Notes: generated by a model from the sequence alone, not told the origin. A stretch of DNA of 64,000 bases from Dicaeum eximium (GCA_013396995.1 VWZP01009169.1:1922218-1986217), one strand, 5' to 3'; counted from the first letter of the stretch, positions 50,640 through 62,494 are shown. Numbers and translations: made by a program.

Positions 50640-50815
50640 ACAGCCGCATTACCATCCAGAACGCGGCGCTCCCCGGAGCGCGGCAGTTCCGGAGGAGCTC
50701 CCACGGCCACGCAAACGGGCGGCCTGCATGCGGACACACGCGCGCGGCCCATGGATGCGCACCCCTCCGGAGCGCCGCTCCGACGGGATGCGCGCCTGGG
50801 CGAGGTGAGAGAAGT
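50640..50815. promoter_or_regulatory. Short, very CpG-dense island (candidate internal promoter)
   Basis: By hand count about 26 CpG dinucleotides occur in roughly 175 bp, while the flanking intron has almost none. It contains CGCGGCGCTCCCCGGAGCGC, ACACACGCGCGCGG and CTCCGGAGCGCCGCTCCGAC. On the plus strand it ends GGGCGAG|GTGAGAG, a good splice donor, and contains ATG in the context CCCATGG. Such CpG retention normally means an unmethylated germline promoter or enhancer. It could start an antisense RNA or, less likely, an internal MDGA1 isoform. Confidence 0.5.
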
Positions 50816-53090
50816 GCTCATCAGGGAGGCTGCAGGAGCCACACGATCCCCATTTCCAGCAAGATGAGAATTCCAGAGCAAGCCACCGAGCTAATGAGCT
50901 GCCCACGCTGGAAAGCTGCGTTTCAATTAACCGCAGCAGCCCCTGCCGCACCCACATCCTTGCAGCAGCATGAACAAGGAGGAGAGGGATAAACAGGGAC
51001 TGTGCTGTTTCTGGGTCTGTTTTCTGCATGAAGGGAAAGGGAGGAGGCTGTAAAAGGGACGAGGGCAATTCTTGCCCTACTTTCTTGGTTTGCAGTTTCT
51101 TTTTCATACTAATGGAAGGAGCAATTGACAGCACTGAAACCAAAGCTGCCTGCTGAGGCACAGAACAGGCAGTGTCACCGTGAAATTCTTCCATGTTTTC
51201 CAGGCAGGAGGAGACAGCTCAGGTGTACAAACACTCAGTATGCCCCCAGCTTCCACTAAGGGTACACAGAACTGATGGACAAGGGAAGGGGGGTGTTTGG
51301 GTGGGCTGGCGTGTGGACTGTATGACCATTACTTGGGCAAAATCACAATAAAGCATTGCTTGGCCATGGGAATAGCTAAAGAGCATGTTCAGCTATCCTT
51401 CAAACAGAAGTTCATCACATCTTCGCTTTCTTGAGGGTCACATCATAGTCTCTGCCCCAGACAGCTTCTGGCTTGCACCTACCATCTTTCTTATGTGGGG
51501 AATCATGCCCTTCAGCCCAAGATTCAGGTTTGGGATCCTGCTCCAGACCACCTAGTAAGACTGAATCCATCCCAAGCTCAGCACTGCTGCTCCCTCTGCA
51601 GGGGCAGTGAGGGTCAAGCGAGGTCCACACAGCTTTGAAACAGCAACACCAAACCGGGGACACCAGCAGGTCTCATGGTTCTTTGTTCCCAAGTGAAATT
51701 TTGCTGCATCTCATTGTCTCTTGATGTGACCAAGAGTTACCTTGCCTGCCATGTCCTTCCAAGTCCCATATGACTGAACCAGGCTGCCTTCCTGAACAGC
51801 TCAAACCAAGATGCACATTTTCACCCTGCTTAAGGGAAGCTTTTCCACACATACTCACCTGCCTGGAAATCTTCACACATTTCCGTATCTCATCCTGTAA
51901 TCTAAGCCCGACACTGAGTAAGGGGAGGTAATTTTGAAAGGGGCTCTTCAAATACTCGAAGTGCCTGCAGGATTTCACACACCTCTGTTATTGCTGTGCT
52001 CCCAGCAGCTCACATCTGTGAGCAGTTTGTCTGGTTGGCTTCAGCCAGGTTGTCTGCTCCGGTCTCACTTCTCTTATTCCTGGGGAGTGAGACTGGGAGA
52101 AGTGTGGCAGCATGTCTAATGAGTGCTGCTGTGCTGTGTCTGGAGGCTCGTCAGTCACAGCTCACAGGCAGCATGCCCAGGTGTAAATTAACCTGTTCCC
52201 TGCCCGCCCCACACCTGTCAGATCTGCTCTGCTCACAGTACTCTGCCAGTGTTCAACAATCGCATCACACTAATGGGACGAGATCAGCAGGGAGAGCCAA
52301 GGCATTTTATCTGGCTGCCTTCCCCCAGTCTGATTGGAAGTCTTGTAAGAGAGAGCACAGGCTGCTGCATGTCAAAACACACCTCAACAGCTGTGGGAGC
52401 TGAGCAGGCACTCACTTCTCTGGAGGGAGAAACCACTGCAGGGGAAGGATGGAAATGTCCCCCAATGCAGCATCCCACCCTCTGTGTTCACCTCTGTGCA
52501 CAGACACTGCCTTCCAGTGAGACTGGGAGAACCACCCATAGCTGAAATCACCCCACACACCTGCTAAGAATCAGGTTCCTGTTACTCACAGCCTGGTTGT
52601 TTGAAAACCATTTGGGAGTATACATTCCCTGCTACCTATCATTGCTTTTCAGGCAAAATGATTCAGGCATATCCAGGGGTAACTAAGTTGAAGAAGGCAT
52701 TGTGGTGTGGAAATGGTCTAAATAACATTCATTTTCCACCTTTTGAGTACTTTACCAACTTACTAACATATCCTGAAGGTATTCTACACACATGTAATGC
52801 ACATAAACACACTTGGTAGAGCTGCACTCATCCCCTGACATGGAAATAGAAACCACTGTACACAAATACACACAACACCTCTCCCTTCCACTTGCAACAT
52901 GCTTGCCATATGGTACCCTGCCCTTAGCCTTGTGTAGCCTGACCAATTAAATATAAACTGCTCAAAGCTCCCCAGACAAAAGAGATGTGTCTGCTCAGCC
53001 CAGTAAGAAAGGTCAACCCTGTCTAGCCCCCAGGCTTTTGTGTACACAGGCATTCAGGCAGGCACTCCAGCACTGTGTGGTTGTACTCAC

Positions 53091-53384
53091 ACTGCACGTT
53101 GAGCTGCACCAGGGCTTCCCGGGGTCTGATGTTAAATCCATTGTACCTGGCTGTCTGACACTTATAGGTCCCACTCATTTCTCTGCTCACGCTCTCCAGG
53201 TGCAGCTTCCCATCGTATGTCTCCACTGTCATTGTCCCTGAAGGCATGGGGGTTTCCTTATCTACCCGGGACCAGATGATGGGTGGCTTCGGCTTTCCTC
53301 GAACCTCGCACTGCAGCTCAGCCCGGGAGCCCTCCCGCACGGTGACGGCCGACTGACCCTTAGGGACACTGATTGTTGGTGGCA
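53091..53384 (-). CDS. MDGA1: MDGA1 exon: Ig5 domain
   Basis: This 294-bp exon is phase 1 on both sides (TTTTAG|TG ... CAGT|GTGAGT) and encodes 98 codons. It starts (V)PPTISVPKGQSAVTVREG and contains the B-strand cysteine in ELQCEVRGKPKPP, the core tryptophan in IIWSRVDKE, and the F-strand motif MSGTYKCQTARYNGFN. It ends REALVQLNVQ. No N-glycosylation sequon is present in this domain. It is a complete Ig domain in a single exon and contributes to the rigid Ig stalk. Confidence 0.96.
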
Positions 53385-56300
53385 CTAAAAGAGAGATGAG
53401 AAAGGAATCATTTTACACTGGGTTTTCAGCAAGTAAGGAATATTCTTGAGATGCTTCTGGTTAAGTCACACCAACAGCCTTGAACTCCAAAGGTTTCGAC
53501 TCGACACATGGCAACCCCTCTGTGAACACACTGTCCATGCAAGTTATGCTACAGGGTCTGGAGCTTCAGGGTACCAAGGAGGATTCCAGCCTTTCCAACA
53601 GTGTGCCCCAATATCAATGCCAAGGGCCACTTGTATTGAGGCAGACTCCAGGCTCCCAACCCTCTGTTTGCAAAAGGCTATCCAGCCGCAGGGATTGCAT
53701 CAAGGAACACAAAGGCAAAAGCCTCTTTGATCCATTTCTCAATTTCTAGTCAGTGAATTTCTCAAGTGGAACTGCAGTCTTTTGGCCAAAAATAGAAGTC
53801 ATACCTGCCGAGGTATCTAGACACCTTATCCAAGTCAGACCAAAACCAAGACTTAAAGGATAAGTGCTTGTAGATCCCATCTCCAGCCTTCTCAGAGGTC
53901 CAAGATCCCTATTTGTTCCTAAACCACAGCAAGGAGTCAGCTCTGTTAAGTGTCTTTGCTTATTTTACTTTTATTGTGTATTTTACTTTTATTATTTATT
54001 TTGCATTTATTAGTGAATGCACTGTGAATTTCTCACACCAATAAACCTCTGGCTCATCTGAGTGAGAGATGGGTCCCAGAAAAATCACTCCTATCATCCC
54101 TTCAAGGTTGGGAAGACACCACCTGGCAGAATTGCTGCCGGGCTGAGGCTAGAGTTCGAGGCACAGTGACACTCAAAAGAAATATCCAGCTATCAACTGA
54201 CAACCAAAACTTTGCTGATAAACAAAGCTTAAAAGAAATCCAGTGAATACAGGGTACAGAGAGGTCAGTGGGAAGAGGCTTGCTGTTCACATCCCCAATT
54301 CCACTAAGAAACCAGGAAGGGGATTTTTGTGCTAAACCACACGTAATATTGACAATTTATTTGTGCTAGACTTAAGAGTCAACAGTTCAGCTGAGGTAAA
54401 TACGGTCACAATCTTTTCTGAAAGCTCCTTTTTTAGCCCTTCCTGCTGACAGTGGCAACACTTGGATTGACACTTCCATAACTGCAAGGGCCATGTACTT
54501 CGTTTCCATTTAAATCAAAATATAGGACTACAGAAGCTGTAACAAGCTGCTCTGACTAACATTAGCTCAATTCAGCTCCAGCAAAGGAGAGTGTGCTATG
54601 GTAATTGTACATGCTACAGCCTGCAGCTCTTTATGAACAAATTTAGGATGGATACAGCCTAATCTCCCTCTGCAGTGACCTTCCTATGCAACACAGAGGC
54701 CACATTTTCAATTTGCAGGTCTCCTGTGGGCTGGGGAATCTCATCACACCTTGTCCTGCACGGTGTGAAAGGACGGCAGGACTTTCAGTGCTAACGCTGC
54801 CAGCAGCTGCTCACCTGGTGAGCAGCAATTTTCTCCACAGGTAAAGTTGTAAATTGCATTTGAAGATTTTTTTTTTTAATTAAAGCTATCTCCTTGGAGC
54901 TGCTCGGTGGAGGCAGCCACTTTGATGAGCTCAGGCTTTGCTCAGTGGGGAAACATGGAGCCATTGCTGCTGTCCTCTTGCTCTGATCCTGTGGTCTGGG
55001 GAAAATCTGGTGTTTTATATGAGAATCACATGTTGGAGGTGGGTATGTTGCATGTTGGACAGCCTTGGCTGCTGCATAGAGGGCTGCTCCAGCAGGGATG
55101 GCTGTTTTCATTCCCTGGGACACAAAGTGGTCCTGCTGGCCCAGGCTGCCAAAGAGAGGCTTCCAAAGGCCCTACGCTGCCCTCCTTCCCTTCCTCATTG
55201 GCAGCAGCCAAGCATGTGGGACTCACTCTCCTTCAGATAGGCACAGGGCAACCTGTCACCACAGACACCTCCTTTAAGGCAGCAACTGGCTGGTGCTTGG
55301 ACCAACACCTGCACTGTCAGACACTGCCAAGCCTCTTGGTGGAATCATCCAGGGTCTCCCAGCTCTTCACAGCCTCCTACCCTTGCAGTCCTAAACACAA
55401 CTGCACTCTGCCATCTAGTGATCTTGGGCAAAAAGAATTGTTCCAGGTGGTATCAGCCACACAAGTTTGGGAGAGCCAATTTTGCACCAGGATTGGCGAG
55501 TTCTCCCAGTTTTGTTCCCTGTTGGTATAACAGGGTTGGTGTTGGCTGGCATGGAGAAGTCCTATCTTCCATGGCTGCCCAAAGAAAGGAAGGACCATTC
55601 TTCAGTGTTTAGTGGATCTATGGCACAGTCAGGGCTCAGTCTCAAAGCTGCCAACAAGAACTGGATGCAATCCTATCAGGAGCAGGCTGGCCCCAGTATT
55701 TCTGATGGGAGACAAGGGCTTCCCAAAGTATCAACAGTAGTTGCAGCACTTTTTTCTGGGGAGCTGAAGTGAGCAGCATCCAGAATCAAGAGGGAGATCA
55801 GCCTGGCCTGTGGATCCAGCACAACCAGGGACTGAGAAGTAACAATCTGTGATGGTGCAGGTCAAAATCTGTGGGCAGCTGACTCCCCTGAGGAATCTTC
55901 CATCAGATTACTAACGCAGCACTTCTTTGTGCTGTACCCTCGGGGTTCTGGAAAGGCAGCACAATGAGATGGATATAATGGAGAGCACAGTTGGACCCAC
56001 CACTTCCCCAGAAGCAGAAAGACAGCCCTGAGACTCTATATTTTAGTCCCCAAAGTGACTGACAAACACTGACATATTTGTCCTGTCCTCACTGAGCCAT
56101 GGGGTGAAGCTCTGATCTGATTTTAGGGTGGAGGCATTTATAACACTGAGAGTCCTACAGAGATTGCCCAAGACAGACTGCATTTGCAATCCAGCAAACA
56201 TTAAAAGTCTTCACAGAATTTGTATCCTGGACACAATGCCAAAGAAAAGAAAGAGCAGCTTTCTTTCTCTTTTACTCTCTTCTAAGCAAAGGGACACTTG

Positions 56301-56654
56301 AAATTTGCTGAAATACCACCACTTCTTCCTCTCTTCACAGTGTGGAGGTTTGTTTGAACAATCACACTGCAAAGCTGTCTCTGTAGCTTTGACTGGAGTG
56401 CACTTTGGACTTTTCATAGGGAGAACATATAAAGGAAGATCTGCTTGGTACATAATACATCTGACAGAGAAGTTGTAACTATTACCCATCTCCAATATGA
56501 GCCAAGTGCTTGCCTGAGGATGTAAGACCTTTCTCCACTAGCATTCAAGACATGCATGTGAAGTTCTTCAAAAAAGCCAGAGGCATGGGGCTGTGGGGCA
56601 GCCAGTGATGCCAAACACTCCTCTGGGGTCCCCACCTGCCCGAGAGAGGCTCAC
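53385..56654 (-). other. MDGA1: Intron between Ig4 and Ig5
   Basis: This is a 3.27-kb phase-1 intron with donor GTGAGC and acceptor TTTTAG. It includes a small 18-bp minisatellite (53961-54014). A 207-codon plus-strand open frame at 54907-55530 has no recognised domain and is compatible with chance. No transposon was recognised. Confidence 0.85.
53961..54014 (+). repeat. 18-bp minisatellite, three units
   Basis: Units are TATTTTACTTTTATTGTG, TATTTTACTTTTATTATT and TATTTTGCATTTATTAGT. The third is the most diverged. It is a small AT-rich tandem array. Confidence 0.85.
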
Positions 56655-56984
56655 CTGTCTCTGAGGAGATGTTCACCTCCACACTGAGGTCAGGAATGGG
56701 TGCTCCCTGGAAGGTAGCCACGCACAGGTAGGTGCCATAGTCACTGAATCTCAGGTCAATAATCTCCAAGCTGCAGGTCACAGGTGGGAGCTCGGGGTCA
56801 TTGCGGGTGATGAGCAACCGGTCTGAGAACCGGGCTGGTTTTCCGTTCTTGTACCACGAATAGACAACCTTCTCCTGGGGGACAGCATCCACGTGGCACG
56901 AGAGCTTCAAGTCCTGGCCTAACTGGATGGTCTCGCTCTCTTTGATCACATCAGGAGTGATTTGGAATGTGGCATTCTTCATGG
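56655..56984 (-). CDS. MDGA1: MDGA1 exon: Ig4 domain
   Basis: This 330-bp exon is phase 1 on both sides (CATCTCAG|CC ... ACAG|GTGAGC) and encodes 110 codons. It starts (S)MKNATFQITPDVIKESE and has the B-strand cysteine in LKLSCHVDAVPQEK, the core tryptophan in YSWYKNGKPARFSD, and the F-strand motif FSDYGTYLCVATFQG. It ends VEVNISSET. Sequons NAT and NIS are present. An additional cysteine (codon at 56775-56773, in LPPVTCSLEIID) lies between the canonical pair. I recall serine there in human MDGA1. Confidence 0.96.
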
Positions 56985-57377
56985 CTGAGATGAAAAGAAG
57001 TGTAAAACTGGTTAGGGATACCAAAGTATCTTGCACAGGACAGGAAAACTGCTCTTTGCTCCTCAGGAAGGCAACATTTCCATGCAAAATCTGCCCAAAG
57101 ACCTCTCCCACTTACATTCCCACAAAATGTGCCAAGGGCCTCACATCTGGCAGTCTGGGATCATCCGGTTCAGGATAATGCTACAGCCCAGGATGAAGCT
57201 GCAAGCAGTGCTTGCACAGCCATTGGTCTGCGAGCAGAGAAACTTGCACAGGCACTTCTCCAGAATATTAATTACTACTAAATATCACATTGGCCCTCAG
57301 CTGCACAAGAACAGCCAGGAGGAATGCAATTCCCCCACTCCCTGAAAGCACATGCTCAGAGTAAAACAGCAACTTAC
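56985..57377 (-). other. MDGA1: Short intron between Ig3 and Ig4
   Basis: This 393-bp phase-1 intron is the shortest in the window, with donor GTAAGT and acceptor CATCTCAG. Nothing else was recognised in it. Confidence 0.9.
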
Positions 57378-57647
57378 ACCGCACCAGCAGGTTCACAATC
57401 TTCTTTGCCGGGTTGCCCACGTTGTTGATGGCCGTGCAGTTGTAGTAGCCTGAGTCCTCCACGCGGATCCTCCAGATGGTGAGGTTGCCTCCTTGCACAA
57501 GGCTGTTGGGAGGCATTGGGCCAGGAGAGTGGGACCAAACCACTTCTGGCTGTGGGTCACCGCCCGTCAGAGAGCACTGCATAGTGATGTTGTCACCAGG
57601 GTTGACCACCAGAGTCTCATTGACAGACAGCTTCAGAGCAGGTGGGG
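57378..57647 (-). CDS. MDGA1: MDGA1 exon: Ig3 domain
   Basis: This 270-bp exon is phase 1 on both sides (TTTTCCAG|CC ... CGGT|GTAAGT) and encodes a whole Ig domain. It starts (A)PPALKLSVNETLVVNPGD and has the B-strand cysteine in ITMQCSLTGGDPQPE, the core tryptophan in VVWSHSPGP, and the F-strand motif EDSGYYNCTAINNVGN. It ends PAKKIVNLLVR. Four N-glycosylation sequons are visible (NET, NIT, NLT, NCT), so this domain is probably heavily glycosylated. It matches the known MDGA1 Ig3 closely as I recall it. Confidence 0.97.
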
Positions 57648-59999
57648 CTGGAAAAGCACAGAGAGGGACAGTTCAGAGCTTGAGAAACACCCATCCACTT
57701 GCCTGTGCACAGCTTCATACTTTTTATGATTTGTTCTTGTTGATGGCTGGTTTGAGTAGGGACAGCTGGAAAGATCTATGAATTGATTACAAATATGAGG
57801 TGTTGGTGAATCTAAAGCATGATCATTACCATGTCTTTGAGTGAGAACACTCTGCTCTTTTATGGCTAGGAAACTGAGCAGGCAGGACCTCACACTGCCC
57901 CAGAAAACACTCTACCAGTAGTGCTTAGGACTGGGGCACAAAGCAGCTGTGACATTTTATCAGTGCTCAGTGTGGGCTCTCTATGGCCCAGGATGCCGGT
58001 CAGACAGAAAGCCCAATAAACCCACTCTGCACATACAGGGGTGGCAAACAGGCAACATTTGGCAGTGAAAAACCCAAGGCTGGAAGTTTCTTGACTCCTA
58101 ATGCAAACAACTGCAGCCAGGCCTAACGGCAATGGAAACCTTTGTGGGCTTGATGGAGAGGTGAAGGAGAAAAGATAGCCTCAAAGGAGGCTGCTTGTGC
58201 TCAAGGACAGCTGGCATTAAACCACTCTTCTCATCCAGAGTTTCCATCCCAAGAAGCAAGCTTTAGAAAAGGTCTATAACTTAAAAAAGCTTTCCTCAGC
58301 TATCCCATGATATGCCTCTCTATCTCTCACACTCACCTAGACATCTTTGAGAGGCAAAGGCTTTGCCAAGCAGATAGTCCTTGCAGCTTGGAGGTTGATA
58401 TGGAGGACCAGGACCTGTCTGCACCTTAACAGACCCTTCACAGCAGCTCTGAACCTGCTCCTAATCTCCTTCACCTCCTCAGGTGTTTAATATGTTTTTC
58501 TGTACACCTGGGGGCTATCACAATCACAGCAATTCTCCTTCACATTCAGTTGAGTTGAGACTGATTCAAAGTGTCTGGACAACCTCTCCTTTGAATGCCC
58601 TGGTAACTGTTTTTTGGTTTTATTTTATTTCTGCACCCTTCTCACTACAGCCTCCTCCAGGAACTGATCCCAAATCCTTCCCCTTGTATTCTCTATTTCA
58701 TTCCATGAAAAGCCTTTCAAAGCCTCTATGAGCACTGCAGAGGCTCCATCCAGACAGAGCTGAGAAAGTAGCAGTCCCCAGCAAAAAAGCAGGGAGTATG
58801 CTTTAAGTAACAGCCATAATAATGCAAAATAAGACATTGTTCCATATTCATGAAGCCTGATTTAACAGCATCATTATTTCTGCCTCTTCTCTCCCTGGAC
58901 CCAGTGTTAATGAGCTGTGCTGGGTTTGTGTTGGATCTCTGAATTACACCCCACACAAACAAGGCAAGGAGGACTCTCCTTTCCTCTCCTCAGCACCGGT
59001 GCCATAATTTAGTAGCACAACTACTGCCATGCTGGGATATTGCTTTGGTGTACTGAATATAATGCCCTCCCTGGACACTGCACATGCTATTTGTGTCAGA
59101 GGTGGCCAGCTATGCCTAAGGAAGAAGGTGGCTCTTCTGCTACCTGCACTGGACATTTTGAGGCCAGTGGTTGGAGCCTTTGAATTCCGAGAGGCCACAG
59201 CCTGTACTCAAAGAGACTTTGTCAGGTCTCTTTGCAGGAGACTTGTAAATAGTGTACAAGGATTAATGCTTATTGAATAGCAAAGGAAGGATTTGTTCAT
59301 GCTCACCAAGCTCCAGATGGTTTCATGAAATAGTATGAAGCTCAGAAACGCAGTAGCTGAACTCACCGTGGTTGGGCAGGACACATTCCTGTCACTAACT
59401 CAGGGAAGCTGACACCAAATAGCTGTTCCTGCCCTCGGACATTGGACTGGTCTCAGGTTCACAGTGCACAGACAAACTGGCAGATGCAGCATCTTGCCTG
59501 GGAATCTCCATCCATCCCTGTCAGAGACAGAGAAAGCCTGAGACCAGCCCATGTCCAGAGAGAAGGTGCCAGAGTTGGGGAGCACAAACCAGAGGTCCTG
59601 CAGGCTCTGGTTAAGACTTAAGGCTCTTGCAGATTTAGGGTTGGATATGCAAATATCTGACCCACACTCATCTTGCCCAGCTCTGGGCAAGGCAACACGT
59701 TAAGAAGGTGACATGCTGGTGCAAGCAGTGCATGAGGGCAGGCTGTGTGTGCATGCATGAGTGAGGCAGGGAAACTGCAAATCTGCCACCTGCACAGCCC
59801 CAGGAAGCAAGCTCCCACGACATGCCCCAGAATGGAGCCTTGGCTGTGGCAGCCTGCGTGGGCTACCACTCCCCACTCCCACTCCCATCAGCAGACAGAG
59901 GTTAACAGACTTCAGACATTGTTATGCAGGAGATGATTCTCATTTATTTGTAACCTGTGGCAATTCCTTTTGTTCTTGGCTCAGAAAACCTGCTGGCGG

Positions 60000-60135
60000 A
60001 GTCTGCTGAGCAGCGAGGGGACCATTAAAAACAAAGAATCGCCTTCAATTCCCTTTGAAGTCCAATTTGCTGCAGCAAAACTGCAGGAGAATTAACCAGC
60101 TGGGCTGCTTAATTTTGCAGAAATTGAGGAAGGGG
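60000..60135. promoter_or_regulatory. Candidate conserved non-coding element
   Basis: TTCAATTCCCTTTGAAGTCC, AATTTGCTGCAGCAAAACTG, GAGAATTAACCAGC and TGCTTAATTTTGCAG lie close together with no repeat signature. TTTGCTGCAGCAAA is a perfect palindrome. Regulatory function is inferred only from composition. Confidence 0.25.
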
Positions 60136-60488
60136 GAAAAGTCAGGCTGACCCTGCTGGAGCAGGTAATGGCAGCGTGGTGCTGAGCTGGTCCTGTGGCT
60201 CTGTGGACCCAGCCTGCTGCTCTGGAGCCAGGCAACAGCAGCAGAACAGAGCGGGAGCAGGGACATCTTCCCACTAAGGTTGCAGACAGAGAACCCATTC
60301 CCTGCTGCAAGGCCCAAGCTGCTGAACAGAGCTTGGGAGAAGTCCATCTCCTTACCAGAGACTGTGATCTGCCCAAACACTGAGGAGCCAGCTGAGGAAC
60401 AGCAAATGAGCTGAGGAGATTCCCCTGGCCTGACCTGACCTGACCCACCAATTCACCTCAAGGTCCGTAGTGCCTGGACTATAAATAT

Positions 60489-60516
60489 ATTTCTCTCTCT
60501 TCTAAGAGAGAGAAAT
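60489..60516. repeat. Perfect 13-bp inverted repeat
   Basis: ATTTCTCTCTCTT and its exact reverse complement AAGAGAGAGAAAT are separated by only CT. It could extrude as a small hairpin or form from pyrimidine-repeat inversion. No surrounding element was recognised. Confidence 0.9.
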
Positions 60517-62361
60517 TTCCAAGCATTTCAGCACATTGGGCCTTTCTCAGTTATAAAGGCAAAGGCACCCTGAGTGAAGCTGCTCAGGATTCTGGGCACA
60601 GCCAGGTCTAGAGAAGCTGTGAAAGCACAAGCGCAAGGGGAACAGAAAAGACCTAGGCAAAATAGGAGAGAATTAAAGAATTTAATTTAACTATTTCCTC
60701 ACCTAGGCACAATACTACCTACAGGGCAAGTAACCCATATAATATTTCATGTTAAATATAGTAATGCTATTTAACACAAACCCTGCTCACACCGTAATGC
60801 CAGTTTCATTTTCACTGCCAACTTTTAATACAATTTGCTAAGAACACATTTTCCATGGCCTCTTTGAGCTTGTAGTGCCAGGCCCCACAGTAACTATGTA
60901 TAAATATGCATTTATAATTAAAAAACAGGGGAAAAAAAACCCTAGATAGATGTGCTTAAGAATCTGGTGTAAATTGAGCCATATCTCTGACTTGTCATCG
61001 AGTACAACCTGAAAATACCTTTTCCCCATTCACTTGGTACAGGGGCTGGATTGAAATGAAGAGTAGTTTCTCTGTGCTTGGGCTGGCAGGGGGAGTGGAC
61101 ATGAAGAGAAATTTGATTTTCTAACTCTTCAAAGGTAAAGGTACAGAGGGAAGAAGAGCTGTATAAGATCCCTTTCTTCATTATGAACAGAAGGTAAGTT
61201 TTTAAAGGGAATATTTCAACATTTGCTACACTCTCATCCTGAGAGAAATTCAGCTAATAGGGTGAGTTGTTCAAGACATGTTCAGAGATCTTACTACAAA
61301 GAGAATACTTTTTTCTGACATTAGCTGTAATTCACTTTCTTAAGCTCATTATTTTTCTTCTTCCTACATAAAATGAGGCAACTATTGTTCAGCACCTTGG
61401 AACTCAGATCAATAAACATAATTTAAACAGTATCAACAGTAACCTGTCAACAGTTAACAACATCAAAAAAAGTTCTGTTTCCACTGCACAAAGATGACAC
61501 AAGGGATGCAAACTGCTTTGTGTTACATTAGAGAGGTGAATAATTCAAACAGCTACAATGCCTTTCTCTCTGATCATGGAATACCCCAGGGCTGGAAGCA
61601 ATTTCCTGACATTTACTTATTATTTGCAAATATTCAACATACATGGGGCTTTACAGGTGGGGATTTTTCATTGTGTGTGTGGTTTTGGTTTGGGTTTTTT
61701 TAATGGACAGGTTGCAATCAAGTCCTTGACGGTATTTGATACGTGACACTCAGTTATCGTTCACTTATTGCAAGTCAAGCAAGAGGCACCAAACTGAATC
61801 TGCTCACAAATGGAGGTGCCCTCAAGCACTGCCAGTATGAATATGAGTGTAAAATTAATTTATTGGGAAGGCACTGGAAATGTATGCTTTCCACAAACGC
61901 TGGCACCAGTGGAGCCTGTTACCAGGGAGGTGCTTAGAGCACAGCCTGGCAAACCAGGCTGGAGCCACACACGGATGAATTATTTGTAAGAACTCCTGCA
62001 GCACTGCCTCACTCTAGACCATATCAAATCTATTTTTAAAGTCACTTAGAATTATAAATAAATAAAGCAGTGCATGAATTAGAAGCTACATAGTGCCTCA
62101 ACACCTACACGTAGTCTGTTTTAATGATCTCATGGCAGGCTTGGCCAAGGCAGTGGCTACATGCAGTGCTACTGAGAGAAACTAGAGCAGCCCTGGCCAC
62201 AAGACTTCCCTGTGAAGGATCTGGAATCCCAGCAGCCATGTAAATGAGGGGGAGGTGCTCCAGGCCCTGGACAGAGTGCTGGGTTATCCTCCTGGAGGAC
62301 TAATGGCTGTTGAGGAGTTGAAGGTCAGAGGGCTGCAGGGACCCTTCCTGTCCCCTCTTAC

Positions 62362-62494
62362 CTGTGGTGTTTGTGAGCTGGAAGGTGATGGATTTGTCAG
62401 GGATGCTGCAGACATTGCGGACAGACACCTGGCACGTGTAGCTGGCGTAATCCTGAGGTCGAAGGTTCTTCAGCTTCAAGACTTTGGTTTCACC
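62362..62494 (-). CDS. MDGA1: MDGA1 exon: second half of Ig2
   Basis: This 133-bp exon enters in phase 0 (AAATCCCAG|GGT) and leaves in phase 1 (ACAG|GTAAGA). It encodes GETKVLKLKNLRPQDYASYT, the F-strand cysteine in YTCQVSVRNVCSIPDK, and ends ITFQLTNTT. The second cysteine (NVC) is also in the mammalian protein as I recall it, and NTT is a sequon. In MDGA1 the Ig2 domain contributes to the neuroligin interface. The exon with the first half of Ig2 was not found up to 64000, so it lies further right. The acceptor pyrimidine tract is modest. Confidence 0.95.

Larger units (their letters stand above)
29553..53090 (-). other. MDGA1: Large intron between Ig5 and Ig6
   Basis: This is a 23.5-kb phase-1 intron, donor GTGAGT, the largest in the window. 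It contains a polypurine tract (31338-31398), an inverted pair of coding-like segments (38248-38656), an old CR1-like relic (41550-41880), a CR1 fragment (42875-43425), a nearly complete LTR (44832-45358), a CR1 3' fragment (49786-49955), a 35-bp direct repeat (50313-50382) and a CpG-dense island (50640-50815). The stretches 29600-38200 and 45400-49780 contain nothing else I can name. Confidence 0.85.
57648..62361 (-). other. MDGA1: Intron between Ig2 and Ig3
   Basis: This is a 4.7-kb phase-1 intron with donor GTAAGA and acceptor TTTTCCAG. It contains a candidate conserved segment (60000-60135) and a 13-bp-stem inverted repeat (60489-60516). No transposon or further exon was recognised. Confidence 0.85.

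Noticed and set aside
54907..55530. 207-codon plus-strand open frame, the longest in the window, antisense in the Ig4-Ig5 intron.
   Set aside because: No recognisable domain, motif or repeat. A frame of this length is about what chance allows in 64 kb read in six frames, and it lies within an intron of a confident gene.
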